Shown here: piece by piece, positions 37,815-48,166 of the stretch
Layout of the letters: each line of letters begins with the position of its first letter
Numbering within the stretch: position 1 is the first letter of the stretch
Assembly: GCA_019914945.1 (NCBI GenBank)
Contig: CM034104.1
Coordinates: 994,501-1,058,500, forward strand
Direction: 5' to 3'
Length of the DNA: 64,000 nucleotides
Source: Typha latifolia
Lineage: Eukaryota > Streptophyta > Magnoliopsida > Poales > Typhaceae
Made by a program: the position numbers and the translations under genes
The notes under the pieces: generated by a model
Database searches by the model: none
Seen by the model: only the letters and a program-made list of their open reading frames with translations
Told to the model about the DNA's origin: nothing

Positions 37815-39737
37815 ATGTTGGAGATGATGGAGATGAAGGAGAAGGCGGAGGCAAGCTCGACTATGGTTCCAAGCAATGAAAAGGGAAAAGAGATAATAAC
37901 AGAGCAAGTCACGACGAGTCTCATGGGCCAATCGGCTGAAAGGAATAGGTCGACATCACAGTTGGTGAGCTCACTAGGCAATATAGGGCTTGAGGCTGAC
38001 ATAAGCCCCAACAATGTCACTCGTCGATCATCTGAGGAGCATCCTCTCGATCCTAGAAGGCTTAGAAGGTGACTTGACCTAAATTATAGACTTTCACATT
38101 GGTATAACTTCTTTTGTTGTGATTTTGATCTTTATTCATCAAAATTTATAAACACTTTTTATGAGAAGATGAAGAATTTAGATTGATATATTTGTTAATT
38201 CGTTAATTTTCAATATGGTAATGGCAGGCTCGAGAGAAATAGATTATCCAGTCGGCGTTGCCAGACCAAGAAGGAGCTAAAGCAATTAGAACTCGAGGAA
38301 AAATGCAACAATTTGTCGGTAAACACATCAAAAGTTAGCTACATCATGCACATAAATTAACTTGCATGTTTATGTAGTAAAGTTTAGAGACTTGAGTAAT
38401 TTTTGCAGCAATAATGGGAATAGTTTGCTCTACATGCAACGAGATGCGTACGACAAAACAATAATTATCGTATTTGAGCAGTATATCTATCACTAGATAA
38501 TCGATCTGTCGGATATATATAATTAGATTTCACAGGGCACTAGATATAATGGTTGAAATTAGGGATTGTGATTTACCACCAGAAATGGAATTCATTTTTT
38601 TGATGATGCAAGAGGGTTTCTTAAATAAATTAGAACTAGTAAGTTTTCTTTTGGCAGACAATAAATAGAACAATAAGTACAAACTAAGCATCTAATGGTT
38701 TTCTTCTCTATTTTTTTTTTCTGAAAAGCAAACATAATATTTCAAAATCTTATCTTTTTAAGAAAAAATTTATTGAGCGAGGAATGTTGGTTAACCATTA
38801 CATATGATCTATTGCAGCACTAATCAGTAACACAATAAAAAAATCTTATAGGATGTTTTATATATCTACTGGTCGAGAGTTTTTAATATGATCCATGTCA
38901 CCATATTCGTCAAAACTTTTTATGATATAGATTATTCCTGAACTTTTCATGGATTTCTATGATATCAGCGTGTTACTTTATAATATTTGGAGTGACAATG
39001 ATATAGATTTCTAAGTTTTCTAATTAAGTTTCTAGGGCAAATGTTATTTTTGGAAGAACTATGAGATAGATGTTCATTTGAAACTTTTCAATGGCAAAAT
39101 ATGTATAAAACCGGAAAGATGTAGTCATCCATACCCTCTCTAAAAGAGTTCGTATATTCATAAATGGACGCATAACTAGTCAAACAATGTGATAATGGTG
39201 TTCATTAACTACAGTCTTATGCTCACAGTGCCTATCCAGGTTCTATACGTAGACTACAATTAATATTCACACCACCATATACGTAGCACTTAAAAGAGTT
39301 AAAGTTTTGCACATATGAACTAAACTTCTGTTATATTTATCTTTATATATTCGCAGTTAGAGTTGCAAAGGCTTCCTACTGTGATGGAGCATTATTCTGA
39401 CAAACGGATTCAACTGAAGAAAGAGAATGATGAACTAAAGGAGAACATAGCCAATAGGAGACGAGAGTTATCTTACAAACAAGGTAAGCAAAATTATGAA
39501 AACAAAATATAACTTTAGAATTAATCACTTGTCTTTTATATACTGGTGATTTATATTTATTTTTTGGTGGAATTTTTTGTAGCTAAAACAGCAAATGTTA
39601 ACAATGAGTTGCACTATTTGAGGATGCTCCATATTTCTCAGTTGAACATTCAGCAGCCGTGGTATCAGCAAAAGCGAAATGTCATCCATCAAAACCAAGG
39701 AAACTTTGCTGATCACTTCTCCTTCAACAACTACTGA
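37815..39737 (+). CDS. Divergent bZIP transcription factor, group E/bZIP34-61-like
   Basis: Exons 37815-38068, 38228-38318, 39357-39483 and 39583-39737 give 208 aa. The motif LDPRRLRRLERNRLSSRRCQ is the bZIP basic region, preceded by the DPKR-type motif of plant groups E and I. Leucines follow at exact heptad spacing (five of six positions Leu, one Tyr), and the zipper continues LKKENDELKENIANRRRE, as in Arabidopsis bZIP34/61. The invariant Arg of N-x7-R is Gln here, so DNA binding may be weakened or require a partner; some group E proteins cannot homodimerise because of a Pro in the zipper, and a Pro is also present here. The N-terminal 75 residues are Ser/Glu-rich and unrecognised. Intron 2 is about 1 kb. 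Confidence 0.82.
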
Positions 39738-40254
39738 GGCTTCGAATTATTCTGGAGATTTCGATCTCGTAATGTGATGATCTATGCTAGACCGCCATGG
39801 CTAGTTTATGAATCCCAACAATAATTTTTTCTTTTCTATCCCTTGATGGAGGAGTGGAGAGGAAACTATGGGGGAGTAGTATATACTGCCTATGTTGGAT
39901 GATGTGTTAGTTAATTTGCATTATTAATTATCGTGAACTTTATCGTACTAGTACTTCTTGCTGTTACGTACTTATAGAATTTATTTCTCAGAAATTAGAG
40001 TCGTATATTTCGTCTAGGATCGATTTGCTTTGGTTTCCAAGTCTACGTCCCGAAACGGAGGCGGTTGGCCGTTGGCCGTTGGCTATCCAGACCTCGAAGA
40101 AAATAAATAAAAATAGGCGCCAATTATAACCAACTCCCCTAAGCCTTCCCTTCTCTCCACGTGGCACACTCCCGCATTCTTTGACTATTCCTTATTTCAC
40201 CATCTACTACACAAACAAATAATAACGGCCAAATTCCCTCCCTCTTTAATCCGA
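39738..40254. other. bZIP 3' region and U-box gene promoter
   Basis: A GTTGGCC triplication lies at about 40064-40084 and an ACGTGGCA G-box-like element at about 40157. No gene is seen. Confidence 0.55.
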
Positions 40255-40365
40255 ATGTATCTTATTCACCCCGTGCGTCCCTATTCCAAATCCTTTTGTG
40301 GAATTGACCAAATTTATCCCTCTTCCAATGCTCTCCGGATTCCCCCCCTCTGCTTGTCTTCTTGA
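40255..40365 (+). other. Upstream ORF overlapping the start of the U-box gene
   Basis: An ATG at 40255 opens a 36-codon frame that ends at TGA 40363-40365, out of frame with and overlapping the main ATG at 40328. If it is in the mRNA, ribosomes using it would bypass the main start. Transcript start is unknown. Confidence 0.4.
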
Positions 40366-42265
40366 GTCATTACTCCGCGCGTCGGCCGAGGTGGGGTCGG
40401 CCGCCGGCGATGCGCGGTTCCTCCAATCGCGTAACATCTCGTCAGCCGCCCGGATGATGACTCTCTTATCCGTGCTTTTCGAGGATATCCGGGAATCCAA
40501 GACTCCTCTGCCCACCTCCTCTATCCTCTGCCTCACAGAGTTATTCTCCGTTGTCCGCCGGACTAAGTCCATCGTCGAGGAGATCTCCTCCGGCAGCGCG
40601 CTCTGGACTCTCTTATATGCCGAATTATTCTCCCAAAAATTGTACGCATGTAGCAAGGAGCTCGGCCGAGCCCTCGACATCCTACCGGTGAGTCTATTAC
40701 AACTTTCCGGCGACGCGCTCGAGCAAGTCGAGCTAGTCCACCGGCAGGCGAAGCGCGCCAGTTTATTCGTTGACCCCCAAGAAGTAGGGCTACGGGAGGA
40801 GCTAATTAAAGTCATGGGTGGTAGCTCTGATTGCAAGAAGGTGGAGGAGATCATGTGCAGGCTAAATTTGCAGAGCATGGCGGATTACCAAGAAGAGGTA
40901 AGGCGGCTCGAGGCCGAGATCCCGAAACAAGCCGGCACCGGCGGCATCATCGCCGTTTCGAATATTGATAGGCTCATTGTCGTAGTTACCTTCTCGATGT
41001 CGGTGATATTCCGATGCAGTAGCGAACCAAATGAGATGATCACCGCGCCGGAGCTGGCGAAGGCGGCATCTATTGTGTTTAATTTTCCCGACGAGTTCCG
41101 GTGCCCGATAAGCCTCGATTTGATGCGAGACCCAGTGATCGTCGCGTCCGGGCAGACCTACGAGCGGGGCTCGATCAAACGGTGGATCGATTCCGGGCAC
41201 CGCGCATGTCCGAAGAGCGGGAAGAATCTCATTCATATGGCGTTGATACCGAATTATGCTCTAAAGAGCTTAATTGATCAATGGTGCAAAGAGAACAACG
41301 TTCCGCTATGCTTCAGGGATCAAGATGAGGATTCTATTATCGCCGCCGCTGCCGCGCATGCCGTTGATCATATTTCGGTGGTGAAGACTGCGGTGGATGC
41401 CGTTAGGATGACAGCGGAGTTCTTGGCGGGGAAATTGGCGACTGGCTCGCCGGATGCCCAGCGGCAAGCGACATACGAGGTGCGGCTGCTCGCGAAGACT
41501 GGGATGGATCACCGGCAAATTATTGCCGAGGCCGGCGCCATTCCGTTCCTGGTTGCCCTGTTAAGCTCCAGCGACGCTCGGACCCAAGAAAATGCAGTGA
41601 CCGCGTTGCTCAATCTTTCCATCTACGAAAACAACAAGAAGTTAATCATGTCGGCCGGCGCGATCGACGCCATCGTCAAGGTGCTCAGAGACGGAATCGA
41701 GATGGAGGCTAGGGAGAACGCCGCGGCGACCCTTTTCAGCCTCTCCGCGATTCATGAATGTAAGGTTGCCATTGGTTCACGGCTCGAGGCGATCGCGGGG
41801 CTAGTAGGGTTGCTTCGGGACGGCACAGCAACCGGCAAGAGGGACGCCTGCACGGCACTCTATAACCTTGCGACATATGCCGGCAGTAAGGCGTCGATAG
41901 TGTCGGCGGGGGCCGTGCCATTGCTGGTGGGGTTGTTGATGGACGACAAGGCCGGCGTGACGGACGACGCGCTCTCCGTGCTTGCGATGGTATGTGGATG
42001 CGCGGAGGGGGTGAAGGCGATAGGGGAGAACAAGATGGTGGTGGTGCGCATACTAGTGGACTTGATAAGATTTGGGTCAGAGAAAGGGAAGGAAAATTCT
42101 ATATGTGTGCTCTTAAAATTATGCAGGGATATTGGGGGAGAGGAAATGGGCAAGTGTTTGTTGATGAATCCACGTGGTGTTCCTTCTCTTCAGAGCTTGG
42201 TGGCAACTGGGAGTGCAAAGGCGAGGAGGAAGGCTGATGCTGTTGTAAGATTGATTACTCGGTAG
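40328..42265 (+). CDS. U-box E3 ubiquitin ligase with ARM repeats (PUB16/17-like)
   Basis: Single-exon gene encoding 645 aa. The layout is that of plant UND-U-box-ARM ligases: an N-terminal UND region (residues 1-230), a U-box at about 254-328 (FPDEFRCPISLDLMRDPVIV, then GQTYERGSIKRWIDSGHRAC, PNYALKSLIDQWC), and ARM repeats from about 365 to the end (NAVTALLNLSIYENNKKLIM, NAAATLFSLSAIHECKVAIG, DACTALYNLATYAGSKASIV). The U-box recruits E2 enzymes. PUB17/ACRE276 members act in defence and cell death, which this copy shares by similarity only. The first ATG in this frame gives a family-like N-terminus. GC-rich coding contrasts with neighbours. An overlapping uORF precedes it. Confidence 0.94.
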   Translation: MLSGFPPSACLLESLLRASAEVGSAAGDARFLQSRNISSAARMMTLLSVLFEDIRESKTPLPTSSILCLTELFSVVRRTKSIVEEISSGSALWTLLYAELFSQKLYACSKELGRALDILPVSLLQLSGDALEQVELVHRQAKRASLFVDPQEVGLREELIKVMGGSSDCKKVEEIMCRLNLQSMADYQEEVRRLEAEIPKQAGTGGIIAVSNIDRLIVVVTFSMSVIFRCSSEPNEMITAPELAKAASIVFNFPDEFRCPISLDLMRDPVIVASGQTYERGSIKRWIDSGHRACPKSGKNLIHMALIPNYALKSLIDQWCKENNVPLCFRDQDEDSIIAAAAAHAVDHISVVKTAVDAVRMTAEFLAGKLATGSPDAQRQATYEVRLLAKTGMDHRQIIAEAGAIPFLVALLSSSDARTQENAVTALLNLSIYENNKKLIMSAGAIDAIVKVLRDGIEMEARENAAATLFSLSAIHECKVAIGSRLEAIAGLVGLLRDGTATGKRDACTALYNLATYAGSKASIVSAGAVPLLVGLLMDDKAGVTDDALSVLAMVCGCAEGVKAIGENKMVVVRILVDLIRFGSEKGKENSICVLLKLCRDIGGEEMGKCLLMNPRGVPSLQSLVATGSAKARRKADAVVRLITR

Positions 42266-42673
42266 ATGGTGTACGTTCTCAGTCAAAGAATGCGATTCAA
42301 TAATGGTCTAATTTGTTTGTTTCGATCTCGTGTACTTAGTCAACTCTCTCTTGGGGATTGACTTTGTTATAATAATATAGTTGATATTGGTATTTTGTTT
42401 TCTTTTCTATGAAATAAATATGCTAACAGTATTGGGCCAGATCCAGTACACAACCAAATAGGCCCAGCACGATTCTTGATGACAAGCTTACCTAATCGGC
42501 TAACCCGATTCGTTCTTATTTTTCCCCGTTCCACCAGGAATTATTTCCCGTTAAGGTCTGTCCACTAACCGAATCCGAATTATAATCGATGCCTAATCCC
42601 AAATTAACTCTGATACATCCTACTCTCCTCTATATGTAGGTATGTAAACGTTGTACACCAAAAGTTATTAGGT
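42266..42673. other. U-box 3' region and GDSL promoter
   Basis: TGGGCC at about 42434 and GGCCCA at about 42461 form a site II pair about 220 bp before the GDSL ATG. No gene is seen. Confidence 0.5.
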
Positions 42674-43982
42674 ATGCAGAAGATGAAGCTAACCACCTTC
42701 TTCTTCCTCGTCCTCTTGATCTCCACCATCGTCTCTCTTTCAGAAGGCTCCGCGCAGCATAACATCTCTGCCGTCTTCGCCTTCGGGGACTCCACGTTAG
42801 ACGCCGGCAACAACAACCACCTTTCGACCTTCGTCAAGGCGAACCACCCGCCTTACGGCGTAGACTTCCCCAACCACGTCGCGACTGGGCGGTTCTCCGA
42901 CGGCAAACTCATCACCGACTTCCTCGTCTCCTCATTAGGACTCAAGGATTTCCTTCCCCCATATAATGCTCGTAACTCGACCAGCGTCGATCTCGCCACC
43001 GGAGTTAGCTTCGCGTCGGCCGGGTCCGGGTTCGACGACTTAACCGCTGAGTTATCGAACGTAGAGACCATTGGAGTGCAGGTGGAGAACTTTAAGGCGT
43101 ACGTCGAGGAGATGAAAGAGTTGTTAGGGGAGGAGAAGGTGAAGAAGATTGTGCAAGATGCAATGTTTGTCATTGGAGCTGGGTCTAATGACCTAATGGT
43201 AAACTATTATCTGATTCAATTAAGGAGTAAGACGTATACACTTCATGAGTACCATAGCTTTCTCCTGGGAAAACTTCAATCTCTTATTAAGGTAGTGTTC
43301 GTTTAATTTCTCGTCAATTTAACTTCAGAATTAAATTAATTTCTTGAAGTACGTGTAACTTTCGATTTGGTGATGATCATATGCAGCAACTATACGACAT
43401 GGGTGCACGAAAATTCGCGGTCTCAGGGCTTCCACCAATTGGATGCATTCCCCTCCAAATGACCCTGCAGTTCATGCAACCGGGTTCGGATCCGAACCCG
43501 ACTCGTTTATTCCATCGTACGTGCATCGAACATCAAAACGAGGCTGCCGTAATTTACAACGCCGAACTCAAGGTCGCCATTGAGAGGCTACAAGCTTCTC
43601 TTGGGTCGGGTTGGTTCCGTTGGCCACCTCGAGATTCGTCGATGAAGGCCAAGATCGCATACGTGGACATATATGAGCCGTTGATGGATATGATCAACAA
43701 CCCTACGAAATACGGTAATTAAGGACTACGAGTATATCTTGTGTATTCTATGGATATTCAAGTTTGATGCGTATTTCATATGTTTCAGGTTTTGTTGAGA
43801 CGACACGTGGCTGCTGCGGGAGTGGGTTGTTCGAGATGGGGCCACTGTGCAACTCTCGGAGTCTGACGTGTCCATCTCCCTCGAAATTTATGTTCTGGGA
43901 TTCGGTTCATCCATCGCAAGCAACATACAAAGCTCTCGCGGATCACTTCATGCGAACTGGGCTTGCACAGTTCATAAACTAG
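42674..43982 (+). CDS. GDSL-type esterase/lipase, secreted
   Basis: Exons 42674-43291, 43387-43714 and 43789-43982 give 379 aa. A signal peptide (residues 1 to about 25, core TTFFFLVLLISTIVSL) points to secretion. All four SGNH blocks are seen: AVFAFGDSTLDAGNNN with the nucleophile Ser, the block I-II segment FASAGSGFDD, FVIGAGSNDL with the Asn, and the C-terminal FWDSVHPSQATY with the catalytic Asp and His. GARKFAVSGLPPIGCIPLQM is also standard. Family members hydrolyse short-chain and cuticular or wall esters; substrate is not predictable here. Compared with typical 350-370 aa members, exon 2 has extra residues around GSGWFRWPPRDSSMKAK. Confidence 0.95.
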
Positions 43983-45746
43983 TTATGCATATATTACGAC
44001 TATAATAGATTTTTTTAGATTAATGTATAATATTTTTATATAGGATTTTAGGGATTAAGATCTTGGTTATAGCTTTTAGCTTAGTTCATCATGCACAGAT
44101 TAAACAATTGTTGGTTCAATTTTGTCAACTATAACTTCACTTTGAAGGTGTGGATCTCCTTAGGTTATTTTGCTTCTTGGTTATAGACATCTAGCTTTTG
44201 TTTGCAAGATTTGAGAATGTGGTTAAATTTATATTCAACTGTTTTACCAGAAAGTCAAAAGTTAAACACATATTTCAATGTGTGTCAAATTTTTATTTTT
44301 ATTTTCCAGACAGAGTTTGATCTGAATGAATGAACCATTCAATTAATTGGTAAAAAAAATTGTCGTTAAAATTGAGAAAGAATTATGAACCTTCAAATGT
44401 TAGTACTCGGTAACACTAATTTAATGTCGTCGTCATCATCATCATCATCATCAACAAATTATTATGCTATAAAAGCTTGCTAGTAATTATCAGATAGGCA
44501 GACCTAAGTATAGAACTAAATTTGCTCATGATATATGATCATTTGTGAACCTTATATAACAATGTGCTGCCAACAAATTTTGAAATAAATTTCTCGTTTC
44601 TCTAGATAGTAATTCACATCCATCATTCATATAAGCAGCTTCTATCATGTATCTTGTTACCTGATATTAAGGATATAAAGCAGATAGTTGCTATATCAAA
44701 TAAGATTCAATATGAACAGATGTGAAATGCGTTCTTTTAGAACAATAAGTGTGTTAACAATATTAAAAGTTTGTAGACATGAATGATATTGTATTTAATT
44801 AGCAACATGGCAGTCAAAACCATCTGTTTCATTTAGCAAAACTTAAGATATCAGGGCCATTAGTAAAGCATGAATCATAAAAGATTATGTACATTTACAA
44901 TTTTGGTTGGCCAAAATACCTATAAGTATTTATCTTATGAAGGACAGATATACGAATAATAAGGTTTACTTTCTGTCCACTGATCATATCTATAAGAAAG
45001 ACCACTCATTATAATCAGCAAAAGTTGGCCTCATACATATGCTAAGCTACGGACAATTTTAACATAAATTCAACTAAGGTGCAAACGGAGAAGAAGCTGG
45101 CACTTAATTATTATGATGTAAATTGTATGCATTCCAAGCAAAACTGTCCATTACCAGAACAATATGCATAGAAACTAATTTACTACTTAAAACTTGAACT
45201 ATTAGAGAAACCTTGAAAGAGATTAAATTACTCAACGATCGGTCTTTGTAATTAGGAAATTTGCCCCTATATTAATCTAGCCTTAATTTATGACTTTCTG
45301 GAGTGAAACATAAGGGAAATTAAAATTCACAAGTGAAAAGGGATAGGATCCTGTTCCAATTGTTGAGATCAACCTGAGGCATATGGAATATAAGTACCAA
45401 ATAGCAATAATTAAGTCAATGATACCTAACCTTTTTCAACATTCATAATACATAATTCAGTCACACAGGAAGAAAAGCCACAACCAAGTTGTTGGCTTCG
45501 AGTCAAACAGCATGTGCAACTAAACCCTTTTTTAACTTCCATCCTTCTATGTGGTTTCCTGAGTTAGATTATGAAAGGCATACAAGAAGGCACACACAAT
45601 GCCACAATGCCACTATTATAGGGTAGTCTAAAACCTCTACAAACAAGTACAAACTAGGAAGTGAAGGGCAAAAAAAAAAAGAACAGGTGTTGGTCATTAC
45701 CTTCCCTTCATTTGGACAAGTACTACAACATCTCACCACATTTCAT
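43983..45746. other. Intergenic between convergent GDSL and GARP genes
   Basis: AT-rich, with a small (CAT)n repeat at about 44429-44452. No gene or RNA is recognised. Confidence 0.6.
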
Positions 45747-47180
45747 TCATATGGTGAGATCTAGAGTACTTGTCACTCTTGCATGCTCTCTACTATCATT
45801 GGCAACTTCCTTCAACTTGGTGCTTCTTTCTAGCATTGAAGGAGAGAATAAGGAGAGGGATAAGCTACTATCGACCTTTTCGCCTTCCCATTTTCTCTTC
45901 TCCTTCCTCGATCCGACATCAAGTGATAGACTAAGATCGAGTCCCTGATCCTTGTTCTTCGTTTGCACCAACCTTTGCATTTCCAAACTCATCAGTGGAC
46001 TTGTGTGCTTGATCTCTTTGACTAGCGAGCTACTGCAACAACTTGTTTGTTCCACTCCATGTTGCGAATGGGCACCTCCGAAATTTTTATCATGGAAGAA
46101 TTGGAAGGAATTGCTGCATTTAGTACCAAGTTTGCAAGTAGCTTGATCATTTAAGGATGAGCAACCTGAATAGAGAATTGGATTGCTTCTCTCCATATCA
46201 GTTAACCTTCTAATTGTACTTTGGGTTCTTCCAACTAAGTGATTGTGCATCCAGTATCCATTACCATTGAATGATGGATCATCAAACCTGACAAAAGAAA
46301 AAAAAAAAAAAAGGAACAAAATCATCATTAAATGGTGAGCCAAATTGGCAAAAAAGAAAGAAAAAGAAAAACAACAGCATGACTTCATGTCAAAAGCTTC
46401 AATTAACTACCTTGAAAAGGCATTAATAGACCTATGATGAAAATCATGTAGCATGGGGAGGTGGCTTAGGCTGTACATATGATGCTGATCTCCACCTTGC
46501 ACCGCACTCTTTGAACTATGTATAACTATCAACGAAGGGAAAATAAAGATCCATTAATTGGATAGGAAAATTAATTGTAAACCATAATTGGAGCCAGTTT
46601 TGAAGCTAGCATACCTCGACCGGAATCGTCAATCTTCTTGCTCCTATACATCTAATATATATATACCAAGCAAAATCCAAAAATTAAGGATTTCATTCAA
46701 ACAAAACAAAATATATAATAGATTCAATATTAAAGGCTAATTAAGGTTCAATTGAGGTACTTGTAGATGACTCTTGACATGCGCTATGCTAAGCCCCTTA
46801 ACATTCATCAACTGGAGCACCAACTTAGGCGTTGCTCCTGCATATATGATCAAAAATGAAGCCGGCCGGATATATTATTGGTAAGAAACTTAAAGAAGAA
46901 GAATTAATTAATTCGACTTACGTTCTTGGCCGCCTAGCCTCTCGACGGCGTGGATGAAGGCGAGGTGGAGATCCGGCGTCCACCGGAGCCTAGGGTTCTT
47001 GGACCGGACGTACTGCCGCACCGATCCCAAACCTGACTCGGACCGCTCCTTGCGGTCGTTCTCCTCCACTGTGCTATTGCTGGAGCTCCCGCCGTTCCTC
47101 CGGTTGTCGTCGCCGTCTTCCTCACTCTCATCTCTACTAATATCAGACGGTTTCTTCTCAGAATCACTTGTGCTTTCCAT
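45747..47180 (-). CDS. GARP (G2-like/MYB-related) transcription factor with EAR motifs
   Basis: Exons on the minus strand: 47180-46922, 46837-46761, 46651-46615, 46525-46411, 46287-45747, giving 342 aa. The GARP domain spans three exons: VRQYVRSKNPRLRWTPDLHL, AFIHAVERLGGQERATPKLV, then LMNVKGLSIAHVKSHLQMYR, with the group signature SHLQMYR, followed by SKKIDDSGR. It resembles the At1g14600-like GARP group, not the PHR MYB-CC group, because no coiled coil follows. The N-terminus is acidic/Ser-rich. The C-terminus has LDLSLSLDV and SSLSLSLF, EAR-type LxLxL motifs that recruit TOPLESS corepressors, so it is probably a repressor. A conserved-looking block MYSLSHLPMLHDF lies in exon 4. Confidence 0.92.
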
Positions 47181-47465
47181 CCCCTCCACCACCACCACCT
47201 CCTCCTATTGCAATTTGCAAGCGAACTCCTACAACCTCATTAAGTTGCCATAATTCTATCTAGACAGATGGAGTGAGGTTATCAGCCTACCATTCTGCTC
47301 TCCTTCTCTGACATAAACTGGTAGGGGATAGATAGAAACAAACAAATTGAGAAGCTGCAAGAACCCTAACCCTAGCTAACACTACCAGACAACAAGTCTC
47401 CCTCTCTCTCTCTCTCTCTCTTTCTCACTCTAACTTTGTCCAAAAAGTCCAAGAGGATCCCATGC

Positions 47466-47511
47466 ATGCATGCATGTCATGCCATGCCATGCCATGCCAT
47501 GCCATGCATGG
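47466..47511. repeat. (CATGC)n / (ATGC)n short tandem repeat
   Basis: Three CATG-type units followed by five to six CATGC units in the upstream region of the GARP gene; the unit is itself palindromic-like (GCATGC). Confidence 0.9.
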
Positions 47512-47860
47512 GATGTGGTGATCGAGAGGGAAACATGCAAGAAAGAGCGCGAGAAGGTGGGGAAAAAGGGCAAGATTAAGCGGTGGGGATGGGTCACGTT
47601 AATACTGACTCCTTTGATGCGAGCTGTCGGTGATGCCGACCCAAACCGGGATAAATATTTCTCCCAACCCAATCACGTACCTCGGGAATCACGGAACGAT
47701 ACCGAAGTTCGTCACGAAAATTGATGAGGACCCATCTCTTCTTTTGCAGATGAGCGCCTCATAATTTCTTTTATTCCTCAGCAGGCCCGCCGATTTCCGT
47801 CAACTTTTTGCCTATCACCCCCCTACATTTTAGTCTTATTACAAATCGACCGCTTAATTT

Positions 47861-47862
<2 letters not shown>

Positions 47863-47891
<29 letters not shown>
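47863..47891. repeat. (TA)n microsatellite
   Basis: About 14 TA units. Confidence 0.95.
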
Positions 47892-47893
<2 letters not shown>

Positions 47894-48117
47894 TCGTCAA
47901 ACATGCAAGCTAGATGCAACTAGTGTTATCAATAAATGGACGTGACAGGATTAGGTTTTATCATGCATGTGAACATACCACTCGAGATTAAAATTTTAAA
48001 ATGATAAAAAGTACTTCCAAAATTAATAGATGGATTTCATTTCTTTTCTTAATTTCTATAATTTAACATGTACACAAGATATATAAGCTTCATTTGCCTA
48101 ATACAAGCGGAAACCAT

Positions 48118-48119
<2 letters not shown>

Positions 48120-48162
<43 letters not shown>
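48120..48162. repeat. (AT)n microsatellite
   Basis: About 21 AT units, uninterrupted. Confidence 0.95.

Positions 48163-48166
<4 letters not shown>

Noticed and set aside
40246..41236. Minus-strand ORFs of 210 and 124 aa
   Set aside because: GC-rich shadow frames of the U-box gene with no domain resemblance.
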